Below, piece by piece: positions 1 to 9,996 of a DNA stretch of 64,000 bases. Every line of letters starts with the position of its first letter. The stretch's first letter is position 1. The notes beneath the pieces are model-generated. The model saw nothing but the letters and a program-made list of their open reading frames with translations, was not told where the DNA came from and ran no database searches. The DNA comes from Manihot esculenta (lineage: Eukaryota > Streptophyta > Magnoliopsida > Malpighiales > Euphorbiaceae), in NCBI RefSeq assembly GCF_001659605.2, contig NC_035168.2, positions 62,001 to 126,000 of the forward strand, in the 5' to 3' direction. Both the position numbers and the translations under genes were made by a program.

Positions 1-934
1 AGACAAAAGTCTCTAACCTTCGGCAGCACCTTCGGCGGCCGAACTTCCCTCCAGAGCCGAAAGTCCAAAGGCTCGGGGGCAAGCTTGGGCAGCCGAAGCC
101 ACCTCCTCACATCGCCTCAGGGGTTCGGCGGCCGAATGTGCCTTCGGCGGCCGAACCTGAGTTCATCAGCAGGGCAGAAACTTGCCCTACCTCTCGCCAA
201 ATGCACCAAACTCCACTCCAACTACACACCACACTTCCTCCACTTGCATACACTCATGTATATGCTCAAAGGGGTCAAAAACTACCTAAAAACCCCAAAA
301 ACACAACACAAACAACACAGAAACAAGCTCTATGCACAAAATCAGCAAAACCTCACACAAAACCCTATTCATGCATCTCTTTCTATACACCCCATAAAAC
401 CTTCAGAAAATATAAAAACAAGCTCAGGATCTTCACTTACCTTGTGAAAACAAGTAGATGAAGGATCCTAACGTGGAGTTTTGGAGCAACTTGCCTTCAA
501 ACTCTCCAAACTTCACAACTTTGAGTTTTTAGCTTAAAACCTTCAAAAGATCATAAAACTAATCAAATCTTTGCATGATTTAATGAAAACATGAAGAAAT
601 ACTCACAAAGGGCAGAGGTTCACCTCAGCAAGTGAAAGAAACGATGTTCTACCGCTTCAACCGACTGAGGGCCATTTATAGGTGGCTGGCTAGACCACCT
701 TCGGCGGCCACACGTGAAACCGAAAGCCATGCATGTTCGGCGGCCGAACCTCAACTTCGGCGGCCGAACCTGGCTTTTCTGCCTTGGTTCATTTCACTCA
801 AAAACTCAGTTCTTTATGCATAAAACTTAATGAACAGATCAAAACATTTAAGAAAAACATAAATCAAACCCTTCTAGAGACTTCCGACATCCCGGATCCC
901 ACCGGAAAGCAGAATTCCGATGCCGGACTCCAGC
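1..934 (-). mobile_element. gypsy A LTR, partial (LTR in minus orientation)
   Basis: The segment is close to identical to the reverse complement of the first ~945 bp of the LTR at 17286-19609; the two differ by only scattered substitutions. It carries five exact TTCGGCGGCCGAA words (31, 124, 143, 735, 756). The LTR beginning should end in CCGGGTATTACA on this strand, but the match stops at about 934 inside ctccagc, so the last ~10 bp are lost. The other part lies left of the window. Its near identity to 17286-19609 suggests that the two are the LTR pair of one recent insertion later separated by rearrangement (inference). The ORFs here are spurious readings of the repeat words. Confidence 0.85.
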
Positions 935-1169
935 AGAATTTCATGTTGGGTTGAGGCATTTTTAATACTGTTCACGCCGGGTACTGTTCACTGGTTACTG
1001 TTTACTGGATTAAATTTTGTTATCTTCTTTTAATTCGTTTGAAGGTATAGGAGTATAGAGTTTTGGTTGAAATGGTTTCTGATAGTAAGACCCTATTATT
1101 AAAATTATCCCAACGTCTTCAGTAGCAGTTGAGACAGATAAAATGTGTCTTGTTTGCTCTTAATATAAA

Positions 1170-1457
1170 TGGGTCATTGATTCTGGTGTCACGGATCACA
1201 TGACAGGTAATTCTCATATTTTTACTAGCTTTCGATCTCATAAAGTACCTTCTCCTATTATTATAGCTGATGGGTCAACCTATAATGTTGAGAGTTCTGG
1301 GACTATTAAACCTACTCCTTCTATTACTCTATCATATGTGGTAAGTTTATCTAATCTTGCCTTTAATTTAATCTCTGTGAGTAAACTTACCAAAGACCTA
1401 AATTGTTGTGTTTTCTTTTTTTTTTTCTTGATTATTGTCTCATTCAGGATCTTGTGA
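1170..1457 (+). pseudogene. copia 1 aspartic protease remnant
   Basis: One open frame reads a WVIDSG motif (catalytic Asp codon at 1179-1181) followed by TDHMTG and a conserved stretch ending NLISVSKL, the standard Ty1/copia protease pattern. The usual DSGAT is DSGVT here. The frame runs into a T-rich tract near 1420 and stops at 1457. GAG-pre-integrase residues follow in other frames, so the polyprotein is interrupted. Role in the family: cleavage of the gag-pol polyprotein in the virus-like particle. It is not expected to be functional. Confidence 0.75.
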
Positions 1458-1549
1458 CGAATCAGATTATTGGTAAAGGACATGTATCTGGGGTCTCTAC
1501 ATTTTGAATGCATGGGTGCCTCAATCTGTTGCCTGCTCTAGTATCGTGT

Positions 1550-2548
1550 TTCCGTTTGAAGCACATTATCGGTTGGGACACCCTTCTTTACTAGTTTTGA
1601 AGAAGCTATGCCATCAATTTTATGAGGTATCTTTACTGGAATGTGAGTCATATCATTTTGCAAAACATCATCGAAACTCTTGAAGTCCTAGAGTCAATAA
1701 ACGAGCTAAGTTTGCTTTTGAATTAGTTCATTTAGATGTTTAGGGCCCATGTCCGGTTGGATCTGAAACTGGATTCAGATATTTTATCACTTTTATGGAT
1801 GATTACTCTAGAATAACTTGGATTTATTTTATGAAGCATCATTTGGAAGTATTTTTCTCATTTTTCTGCCTTTTGTGTTAAAATCAAGACTAAATTTAAT
1901 ATTTCTGTACACATTTTATGGAGCCATAATGCTAAAGAATATATGTCAAAACCATTCCAGGCTTATATGACTCAACATGGTATTCTTCACCAATCGTCAT
2001 GTGTTGATATACCGACTCAAAATGGGGTAGCTGAAAGGAAGAATCGACATCTCCTTGAGACTTCTCGAGCTCTGTTATTTCAAATGCAAGTTCCTAAGCA
2101 ATTTTGGGCTAATGTTGTCTCTATTGCATGCTTTCTCATTAATTGCATGCTGTCCACAGTACTAAACGGTAATAGTTTTTATAATGTCCTCTTTCCTAAG
2201 AAGCTATTATTTCCTCTCAAACAAAGACCATTTGACAGCACTTGCTATGTTTGGGATGTCAGACCTCATGTGACTAAACTTGATCCTAAAGCTTTGAAGT
2301 GTATTTTTTTGGGATATTCTTGCTTTCAGAAAAGGTATCGTTGTTACTCTCCAGACCTCAAAAAATATATGGTCTCAACAGATGTAGCCTTTTTCGAGCA
2401 AATTTCTTTTTATCCTATTGCACAAACCTCTTCTGATCAAGAAGAGGACGATGAGTGGTTCATCTATAGAATCATATCTGATGGTGGGACCTCTTCAAGT
2501 ATGCCTTGTACTGTACAATATGATGGTAACATTCCTCCTAGTACTTAG
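1550..2548 (+). pseudogene. copia 1 GAG-pre-integrase and integrase remnant
   Basis: From about 1555 the frames read HYRLGHPS (GAG-pre-integrase), then FITFMDDYSR (integrase core, first acidic region) near 1785-1810. The frame 1943-2548 reads QNGVAERKNRHLLE, which contains the catalytic Glu region, followed by LKCIFLGYS and a connector toward RT. Stops and frameshifts occur between 1690 and 1943. Family role: insertion of the cDNA into the genome. The open stretch of 201 codons is the longest remaining in this element, yet it lacks the N-terminal half of the core. Confidence 0.8.
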
Positions 2549-2739
2549 CCTCATGTTAAACCGTCAATTGTTCAAGTTTATTCTCGGAGACTAGTACCTA
2601 ATAATACATGTCCTGCACCAGAATCTTCTTCGCCATCGGATTCACTACCGAGTAAACTTGACCTCCCCATTAGTCTTCGTAAAGGTAAATGACAGTGTAA
2701 ATCTACCTATTCTGTTGCTAACTTTCTGTCTTATGATCA

Positions 2740-3414
2740 TTTGTCTCCTTCTTCCACCTCCTTAATTGTCTCTTTAGATTCCATTTCTTTGCCTAAGACA
2801 GTTAAAGAGGCCCTGCCTCATTCTGGATGGCATGATATAATGTTTGAAGAGATCAAGGCTCTAGATGAAAATCATACTTGAAAACTAATTGATTTACCCT
2901 CTGGTAAGAAGGTTGTGGGCTGTAAATGGATTTTTGCCATCAAAGTCAATCTAGATGGTTCCATAGCGAGGCTTAGGCCCATCTTGTCGCCAAAGGTTAT
3001 GTCCAAACCTATGGCGTTGACTATTCTAACACTTTTTCTCCTGTGGAAAAAATGACTTTAGTTCGCTTGTTCATCTCCCTAGCTGCTTCTCAGCATTGCC
3101 CTTTACACCAGTTAGATATCAAGAATGCATTTTTACATGGTGACCTCTAAGAAGAGGTGTATATGGAGCAACCACTAGGGTTTGTTGCTCAGGGAGATTA
3201 TGAAAAAGTTTGCCATTTAAAGAAATCTTTGTATAGTTTAAAGCAGAGTCCCCGTGCATGATTTGGCAAGTCTAGTGAAGTTGTTCAAAAATTTGGGTTG
3301 GAAAAAAGCAATGTGACCATTTAGTCTTTTATAGAAATTCAGATACTGGCATTATTCTCTTTATTGTATATGTTGATGATATTTTCATTACAGGAAATGA
3401 TAGTACAGGGATCT
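2740..3414 (+). pseudogene. copia 1 reverse transcriptase, first part
   Basis: Readable in several frames: a VNLDGS-type stretch, [13 protein letters not shown], a MEQP.GFV stretch, and YVDDI near 3370-3385, the catalytic YVDD of copia RT. In-frame stops occur (for example a stop replacing the residue after HGDL). The reading is cut at 3414 by the solo LTR at 3415-5554 and resumes after 5559. The TSD GATCT occupies 3410-3414. Confidence 0.8.
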
Positions 3415-5554
3415 TGTAACGACCCGGTGACCGGACCGCTACCGGCGCTAGGATTCAGATCGACTTAAGGTCGCCGGAACCCATAGCAAGCTTACTATAC
3501 ATTCTGTAAACCTAGTAAATCCCATACATGATTAACAATTTCCATAAAAATTTGAAACGTTACATCTACTAAGCTTAACCTGTGCAAGCACACTATCTCT
3601 GTAAACATAAAATCCCATACTAGATCCCGCATCAAATGCCCTAGTTGGGTCATCATTTCACATATTAAGCTTGGTTCTCATCATATATCATTATAAAACA
3701 TAAAAAGGGATCAACCAACTCTAGGGCCAAGCACAATTCTATCATCAATATACATTACATGACTTTACATTTCATTACATTAGTTTACAATACATGTCCA
3801 CTACTCATCTATTACATAAACTTTTACTCTTGCTTCTATCCCAAGCTATCTCTGACTGGCCCTGCAAACCTGGGGATTAGGGGAAAGGGGTGAGCTAAAA
3901 AGTCCAGTGAGTAGAACACTAAACATTATAATAAAACATGCTTTTATGGAATGCGTCATAGCACAAACATTTCACATCACGGATGGACATGACCCAAAAC
4001 TCCCTCTGATCTATGCCCGACCCTCGAAGGAGCTCCTCAGGACTTCATTAACATATCATAGTGCCCGGCCCTCGATGGGGCTCCTCAGGACTTCATTAAC
4101 ATATCATAACATCTCATATTAGACTTGGGCTATTGGGTCTCCTCTGGTCCATCCACACCAACAACATAATATGCAATGCATCATCTTCGTGAGATCTAAT
4201 GCAAGCAACCTAATACATATACATGGTATTCATGATGCATGTTTCATGCTAAAACCTTTCATTACTTAAAACATAGTTCAGTTTGACTCTGAACCAGCTA
4301 ACTCTGAGGGCCTCCTTGGTTCCTTGGGTCCGATCCTACAAAGGTGGACTCAAATGAAGTACCAACAAACTCTAACATAACTCTAAACATTCCCCCAAAA
4401 CCCCCCTAAAACACCTCAAACATGCATGGAAAAACAAGCAAAGGAAGGCTGGACAGGGGACTTTCGGCGGCAGGTTCGGCGGCCGAAGGTCCCTCCAGAG
4501 CCGAAAGTTAGGCACTTTCGGAGGCAGGGTTCGGCAGTCGAAAGTCCTTCCAGAGACGAAAGTCACAACCTTTGGCGGCATGTTCGGCGGCCGAAACTCC
4601 ACACCAGAGCCGAAAGGCCAAACTTTCGGGGGCGGGTTTAGGCGGCCAAAACAACCTCCTCAAGGGGTTCGGCGGCCGAACCTTGCTTCGACGGCTGAAC
4701 CTGAGTTCTCCAAGAAGGCAGAACTCGAGTCAACCTTACGGCTCCATCCTCCAAAACCTCTCCAAACCATGCACAACTCACAAGCAAGCTCTCAAACACA
4801 TGCATTTACCTTTCTTCAAGCATATAGGGGCTTAGAACTAGCTCAAACCCCCCAAAAACAACACATATACACACATATGGCTTATGAACAACATAAACCC
4901 TCACCATGCATAAACCATGTAAAACCTCCCTTAAACCCTTCAAAACTCACTTAAAACATAAGAAAAGGTGAGGATCCATGCTTACCTCTTGAAGATCGAG
5001 AGGATTGATGGTCTAAACTCGGAGATGTAAGGGAAACAGATCTAGAACCTCCAAGCCTCACAACTTTGCTTCTTTGCTCAAAACTTCAAAACCAACATGA
5101 AAACTATTTAACACTTGCTCAACTTTGAAGAAAACCAAGAAATCCACCAAAGGAGGTCAATAACTCACCTATACCCGAAAAGAGAGAGAAAATGCACCTC
5201 AAATCCGGATAAGAGGCCCTTTTATAGGTGGCCGGTCAACCACCTTCGGCAGCCAGAGCTGCCTGCACAGCTCCACCACTTTCGGAAGCCGAACTTGGCC
5301 TTCGATGGCAACAAAAACAAGCCACCTTCGGCGGCCGAAAGTGAGGTTCGGCGGCCGAACCTTACATTTCCCTCCTTGGTCTTTTCTCTTCAAAACTCAA
5401 TTTCTTTTGCATTAAAACCATAAAATCATGTGAAAACATTTTAGAAAACACATTTTACCCTTCTAGAAGGCTCTGGCATCCTTGAATTCCAGATTCCGAC
5501 GGAGATTCCGCCGGAAAAAAGACTTCCGATGCCGGCGTCTAGCCGGGTATTATA
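3415..5554 (-). mobile_element. gypsy A solo LTR (minus) inserted in copia 1 RT
   Basis: On the plus strand it begins TGTAACGACCCGG and ends GGGTATTATA, the reverse complement of a TGTAATACCC...TCGTTACA LTR with one change at its start. A perfect 5-bp TSD, GATCT, lies at 3410-3414 and 5555-5559. No internal domain or second LTR is present, so it is a solo LTR formed by LTR-LTR recombination. Two clusters of the TTCGGCGGCCGAA word sit at 4459-4695 and 5247-5367. A minus-strand TATA lies at 5219-5226. A direct repeat of about 49 bp (two units, 4014-4107) occupies the place of the CCAGG module of other copies. It is close in sequence to the LTR at 9997-12215. Confidence 0.92.
5219..5226 (-). promoter_or_regulatory. 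LTR TATA box
   Basis: The minus strand reads CCACCTATAAAAGGG. The same CCACCTATAAA context recurs at the equivalent place in the LTRs at 9997, 17286 and 61836. It lies about 330 bp into the LTR, between the two word clusters. Confidence 0.6.
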
Positions 5555-5559
5555 GATCT

Positions 5560-6050
5560 CTTCTTTCAAAAACTACTTGCAGGTGAGTTTTCATAACCAA
5601 AGACTTGGCTTAGCTTAAGTATTTCTTAGAAGTAAAAGTCTTGAGGAGTAAAAGGGGAATTTTTCTATCTGAAAAGAAGTATGTCCTTGACTTGCTTACA
5701 GAAATTGGGAAGATGGAAGCTAAACCATGTAGCACACCAATGATTCCTAATATATGTCTTACAAAGGATGATGGAGACCCTTATGATGATCCACAAAGGT
5801 ACAGGAGGTTAGTTGGAAAGTTGAACTACCTTATAGTGATGACTCGGCCAGATATTGCTTTTGCAGTAAGCTCATAAGCTAGTTCATGTCTACACCTACG
5901 GTGAAACATTGAGCCGCTCTAGAATAAATTATATGTTATTTAAAAGGGACTCCTAGACTCGGTATGCTCTACAGTGATCATGGGCATATACTATACTTGA
6001 GTGTTTTTCTGATGCTGACTGAGCGGGATCCAAAAGTGATAGAAGGTCGA
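5560..6050 (+). pseudogene. copia 1 reverse transcriptase end and RNase H start
   Basis: After the first insertion the copia reading continues. A frame at 5641-5878 reads GIFLSEKKY, NICLTKDDGD and MTRPDIAFAVS, the C-terminal RT and connection region of copia elements. It ends in a stop. Degenerate RNase H sequence (a DADWAGSKSDGRS-type stretch with a stop at the Trp) runs up to 6050. There the second solo LTR inserts with TSD GTCGA. Confidence 0.8.
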
Positions 6051-6394
6051 TGTAATACCCGGCTAGACTCCGGTATCGGAATTCCTACCGTCCGGTGGAA
6101 TCTCGGATGTCGGAAACCTCTAGAAGGGTAAAAGCGTGTTTTCATAAATGTTTTAATGTATCTTATGGTTTTAAGCAAAAAGAAAATTGAGTTTTAAATG
6201 AAAAAGACCAAGGAGACATTTCCAGGTTCGGCCGCCGAACCCCAAGTTCGGCCGCCGAACGTGGGATGGTTTAGGGAGGCAAGTTAGGCTTCCGAAAGTT
6301 TCAAAGGTTCGGCCACCGAACCTCATGTTCGGCCGCCGAACTTGCATGAATTTTGGAGGCACTTTAGGCTGCCGAAAGGTGGTCTGCCAGCCCC

Positions 6395-6402
6395 TATATA
6401 AG
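6395..6402 (+). promoter_or_regulatory. LTR TATA box (TATATAAG)
   Basis: It lies about 345 bp after the LTR start, between word cluster 1 and the leader. It is positionally equivalent to 17550, 59788 and 62173 in the other plus-strand LTRs. The implied U3 is short (about 370 bp) and the R-U5 long (about 1.9 kb). Confidence 0.65.
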
Positions 6403-7370
6403 AGCTCCATGGCCGAAACGGGCGAGTTTTCTCCCCATTTTCGGCCACGGTGAGTTCTTGCTCTCCCATGGTTCATTTTAGATGTTTTTCCTTCGATCTT
6501 TCATGTTTTAACAAGCTTTATGTTGATTTGAAGATATTTGAACAAAAGAGCAAGTTTTGAAAGCTTGGAGACCAAAGAGTTGAGATCTCCCCCATCTCCA
6601 AGTTGGATCGCCTCTCCTCTCGTTCTTCAAGAGGTAAGAGTAGATCCATAGTTTCTTTAATGTTTTAAGTAAGTTTTATGAAGTTTCTTGGGGTAGAAAT
6701 GCATGTGTAGGCTTATGTGGAGTTTATGGGTTTACTGTGCGTTTATGAACAATGTATGTTGGATATGCATGTTTGATGTGTTGTAGATGGGGTTTAGGAT
6801 AGTTTGAAGCCCCTAGGAGCTTGTATGCTTGAGTATGCATGTTGTAGAATAGGAAAATGCTTGATTGAATGTGTTAGGAAGCCTTTATGCATGGAGAGGC
6901 TGAGTTTCTACCCTTTGGGAAGAACTCAGGTTCGGCAGCCGAAGGTTCTTTCGGCCGCCGAACCTGCCTTTGGTAGCATGAATCGGCTGCCAAACCCTGC
7001 CCCCGAAAGTGGACTTTCGGCTCTAGAAGGGAGTTTCAGCCGCCGAAGGTGCCGCCGAACATGCATGAGTTTTGTCTCTGGAGGGAACCTTCGGCCGCCG
7101 AAAATGCCGCCGAAGGTGCATGACTTTCGGCTCTGGAGGGCCTTTCGGCCGCCGAACCTGCCGCCGAAAGTGCCCTGTTCAGCCCTCCTTTGCATGATTT
7201 ATGTGATTGTTTTAAGGTGTTTTAGGGGGTTTTTGGAGAGTATTTTAGAGTCATATTTATGTATGTTAGGTCCCTCATTTGAGTCCACCTGTGTAGGTTC
7301 GGACCCGAGGAACCGAGGACCCCTGCAGTGAGTTCAGCTACTTATGAGTCTGTCAGAGCTTCAGCCAGAG

Positions 7371-7887
7371 GTGAGTGGAATAACTCTTTATGTTTTAAAG
7401 TAAATAATGAATATTCCAGCATGATTCACGCATCATGGATACCATGTGATATGTTAGGGTATTTGCATTAGTATTCACGAATATGTTGCATTGCATACTA
7501 TGTTGTTGATATGGATGAATGTTGAGTGATCCATTAGCCCTCGTATGTCATGCGATGATATGTTATGATATGTACGGTACGGAATGACAGACCAGTGGGA
7601 CCCATTCTACGTTCGCTGGCACTATGTAAGAGAAAGACCAGGACCCATTCTACGTTCTGGCACTTTGGAATGTTATGTTATGTTATGTAAGAGAAAGACC
7701 AGGACCCATTCTACGTTCTGGCACTATTGGAAAATGTAGAGGGCTATTGGTGACAAATTCATCCTTTATGTGATATGTTTGTGATGTGATGCATTTCATG
7801 GAAGCATGGACTTTAAATTTAATGTTTTACTATTCTGCTCACTGGGCTTTATAGCTCACCCCTCTCCCTTAACCCCCAGATTTGCAG
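7371..7887 (+). other. Predicted LTR leader intron enclosing the CCAGG module
   Basis: A strong donor (AG|GTGAGTGGAA) at 7371 and a pyrimidine-rich acceptor ending TTTGCAG at 7887 recur in all plus-strand copies: 13944/14506, 18577/19088, 60783/61258 and 63139/63502. The enclosed length varies (about 364-563 bp), mainly through copy number of the CCAGG...CTGGCAC unit. Splicing is inferred from sequence only. Confidence 0.35.
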
Positions 7888-8365
7888 GTACAGGGTAGAC
7901 CAGGAGGTCAGCAGGAGTAGAGTCATGTGTTATGTAATAGCTAGATGTGGACATGAATATGATGTAATGTAAAAGTATGATATAGAAATGTTATGTAATG
8001 ATGCTTATGAAAGTTTAGAGTTGTGCTTGACCATAGTATTGTTAATCCCTTTCTAGTACATGATCTTAATGTTTAATGATGATTATTGTAAACCAAACTT
8101 AATTTATGTTATGTCACCCCATTGGAGCATTGATGAGGACTCCAAGGTGGGGTTAATGTTTATGTTTATGTATAGTGCATACACAGGTTGAGTTTGGTGA
8201 TTGAATGGAAAGAAAAGTTCAAAATTTTTATGTATGTTGTTGATCATGTATGGAATTAATCAGGTTCACAGGATGAATGTTTGGCTTGCTACGGGTCCCG
8301 GCGGCCTTAAGCCGATCTGGATCCTAGCGCCGGTAGCGGTCCGATTTTCGGGTCGTTACAGTCGA

Positions 8366-8778
8366 CTACAGGCTAATGTGTATTTGTTGGAGGAAACCTA
8401 GTGTCTTGGAAAAGTAAGAAGCAAAATATAGTATCCAGATTCAGTGCCGAGTCAGAATATAGGGCCATGGCTCAATCCATTTGTGAGATTCTGTAGATAA
8501 ATCATAAGTTGGTATGGATGTTGCGTTACCCGTGAAACTTTGGTGTGATAATTAGACTGCTCTTCACATTGCTTCTAATCCAGTATACCACGAACGGACT
8601 AAACATATTGAAGTTGATTGTCATTTCATCCGTGAGAAGATTCAAGAAAATTTAATCTCCACCAGTTATGTAAAGATAGGAGAGCAACTGGAGGATCTAC
8701 TCATCAAAACTTTAAATGAGCATCGAATAGAATATCTTTCTAACAAGTTGGAAATGATAAACATCTATGATCCAACTT
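8366..8778 (+). pseudogene. copia 1 RNase H remnant, second part
   Basis: The frame immediately after the solo LTR reads VYLLEET in the wrong phase, but in the copia phase it gives a GGNLVSWKSKKQ-like stretch, then SAESEYRAMA and a [16 protein letters not shown] stretch, all standard for copia RNase H. Stops interrupt it. It ends with [17 protein letters not shown] residues just before the polypurine tract. Confidence 0.8.
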
Positions 8779-8965
8779 GAGGGGGAGTGTTAGAGTGTGA
8801 ATATAACATGTACATAATCATAGGAGAATACATAATTATAGGCTAATTGATTGATAGAGGATTCTTAAGAGTTACCTTAACAAGGCCTTGTAATCTGTAT
8901 AGATACACACTTAATTCAATAAAGAAATATACGGAAATTACCCAATTATTCCTTATCTTGTTATA
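8779..8965 (+). repeat. copia 1 polypurine tract and 3' LTR
   Basis: TTGAGGGGGAG (8779-8788) is followed by a 177-bp LTR beginning TGTTAGAGTG at 8789 and ending CTTGTTATA at 8965. The end matches those of the copia 2 LTRs, which also finish in TTATA rather than the usual CA. The next bases are GAATT, part of gypsy B integrase coding on the minus strand. This fixes the copia insertion point inside gypsy B. Confidence 0.8.
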
Positions 8966-9996
8966 GAATTCAATATCCCTGCATTTGGCATTTGCAAGTT
9001 GTTTCATGTGGTTGCTGGCAGCATGCAAATTGGATTTTAATTAACAAAGCAAGGCATCTCAGTCAGGTAACTAGTGATCGACTTCATTTACTAGGCTAGT
9101 GTTGTCATAATACTGTGGAATTGTGGGAGGAGGCCTACCATACAGAACTTTGAAAAGGGTCATACCTGTTAAAGCATGATAAGTGGTGTTGTACCAAAAT
9201 TCTACCATGAAAGGTGAAACTGCCATTGATGAGGTTGCTGATAAGTGAAATAGCGAAGGTATTATTCAATGCACCAGGTCACAATTTCAATTTGACCGTC
9301 CGTTTGCAGATGATATGCAATGCTCATTTTAAACTGGGTATCGGACATTTTCAAAAATCCTTGCAAAAAATGGCTAATGAATATTGCATCACGATTGTTA
9401 ATGATGGTTTTGGGCATGCCATGTAGTTTGACAACTACTTCAATAAATTTTTCAGCCACAATTTTGGTTGTACATGGACGGGTTAGAGCTATGAAGTGTG
9501 CTGATTTGCTTAGCCTGTCAACCATTACTAGAATGGAGTTCTTTCCATTCGAGGTAGGCAATCCATCTAGAAAGTCCATTGTAATGTCATCCTAGAGATA
9601 GCAGGGAATGGGAAGTGGCTGAAGAAGGCCCGCTAGAGCCAAGGTTTTAGCTTTGGTACGTTGGCAAGTGTGACAAGAAGCTACATATTCTTTAATTGTA
9701 CGATACATGGAAGGCCAATAGAATTGTTGTGCCAAATGCTTATATGTGTGGAGGACTCCTGAATATCCACCCATGGGCGAATCATGGAACTCCTTAACCA
9801 ACTGTTGTATGATTAATTCAGAATGTGGAGGTACAACCACCCGATTTTTGTAACAACCTGTTGTGCTAGCTGTACAGACTACTCGATTTTTCATATGCTT
9901 ATGAGCCAATTTTTTTCATGTAAGAACTATTAGTTGCCTCAGCCTTGATGGTGTTCCAAAGCGGTGTTTGTGACCCAAATAATGCTTCAAGACTGG
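8966..9996 (-). pseudogene. gypsy B integrase (zinc-binding and core), truncated and inverted
   Basis: Minus-strand frames at 9909-9592 and 9579-9262 read an HHCC zinc-binding segment (CHTCQRTK) and an integrase core starting MDFLDGLPTS with VDRLSKSAHF. The usual SDRDxxF is altered to NNRDAIF. Reading on to 8966 gives PFKVLYGRPPP, a VNEVDH segment and a NHMKQLANAK segment up to RDIEF, with several stops. The coding then breaks off at the copia LTR. The missing downstream half (RDIEF onward, chromodomain) is found in the opposite orientation at 19683-20950. RT and RNase H are absent: the right edge is the gypsy A LTR at 9997. Confidence 0.85.

Larger units (their letters stand above)
6051..8360 (+). 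mobile_element. gypsy A solo LTR (plus) inserted in copia 1 RNase H
   Basis: It begins TGTAATACCCGGC and ends GGGTCGTTACA. A perfect TSD, GTCGA, lies at 6046-6050 and 8361-8365, and copia RNase H coding continues after it. At 2310 bp with no internal region it is a solo LTR. Features in order: word cluster 1 (6227-6385), TATA at 6395-6402, splice-donor-like sequences (6431, 6633, 7371), word cluster 2 (6930-7160), the CCAGG...CTGGCAC module repeated three times (7580-7735), an acceptor-like TTTGCAG at 7887, and the conserved end block. Its closest relative in the window is 61836-63987. Confidence 0.93.
935..8965 (+). mobile_element. copia 1: degenerate Ty1/copia element split by two solo LTRs
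   Basis: Without its two insertions the element is about 3.5 kb. Domains follow the copia order: protease, GAG-pre-integrase, integrase, RT, RNase H, then a polypurine tract and a 3' LTR. Gag with its zinc knuckle is not seen. Many stops and frameshifts make it a dead copy. Insertions at 3415-5554 and 6051-8360 each have a perfect 5-bp TSD, and the copia reading resumes after each. The 3' LTR ends at 8965 directly against gypsy B at GAATT. The bases at 935-1150 match neither a copia LTR nor a PBS; a rearranged 5' end is likely. The start coordinate is therefore approximate. Confidence 0.85.

Noticed and set aside
85..461. Overlapping ORFs of about 100-120 codons in LTRs (also 4426-4954, 6804-7331, 13446-13926, 17769-18401, 60022-60786, 62564-63101)
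   Set aside because: They are generated by the GC-rich repeat words, which lack stops in several phases on both strands. The same DNA is open in up to three frames and the peptides (RPPN, SAAEP, FGGR) are the word translated.
7580..7735. Regularly spaced repeats that might suggest a CRISPR array
   Set aside because: Few units, imperfect, inside LTRs of a plant genome; no cas genes. They are the CCAGG LTR module.
9592..9996. Possibility that gypsy B (8966-9996) and gypsy B (19683-20950) are two independent insertions
   Set aside because: They break at neighbouring codons, each next to copia LTR sequence, with complementary halves present. Independent events would rarely give this. Kept as the alternative to the inversion model.
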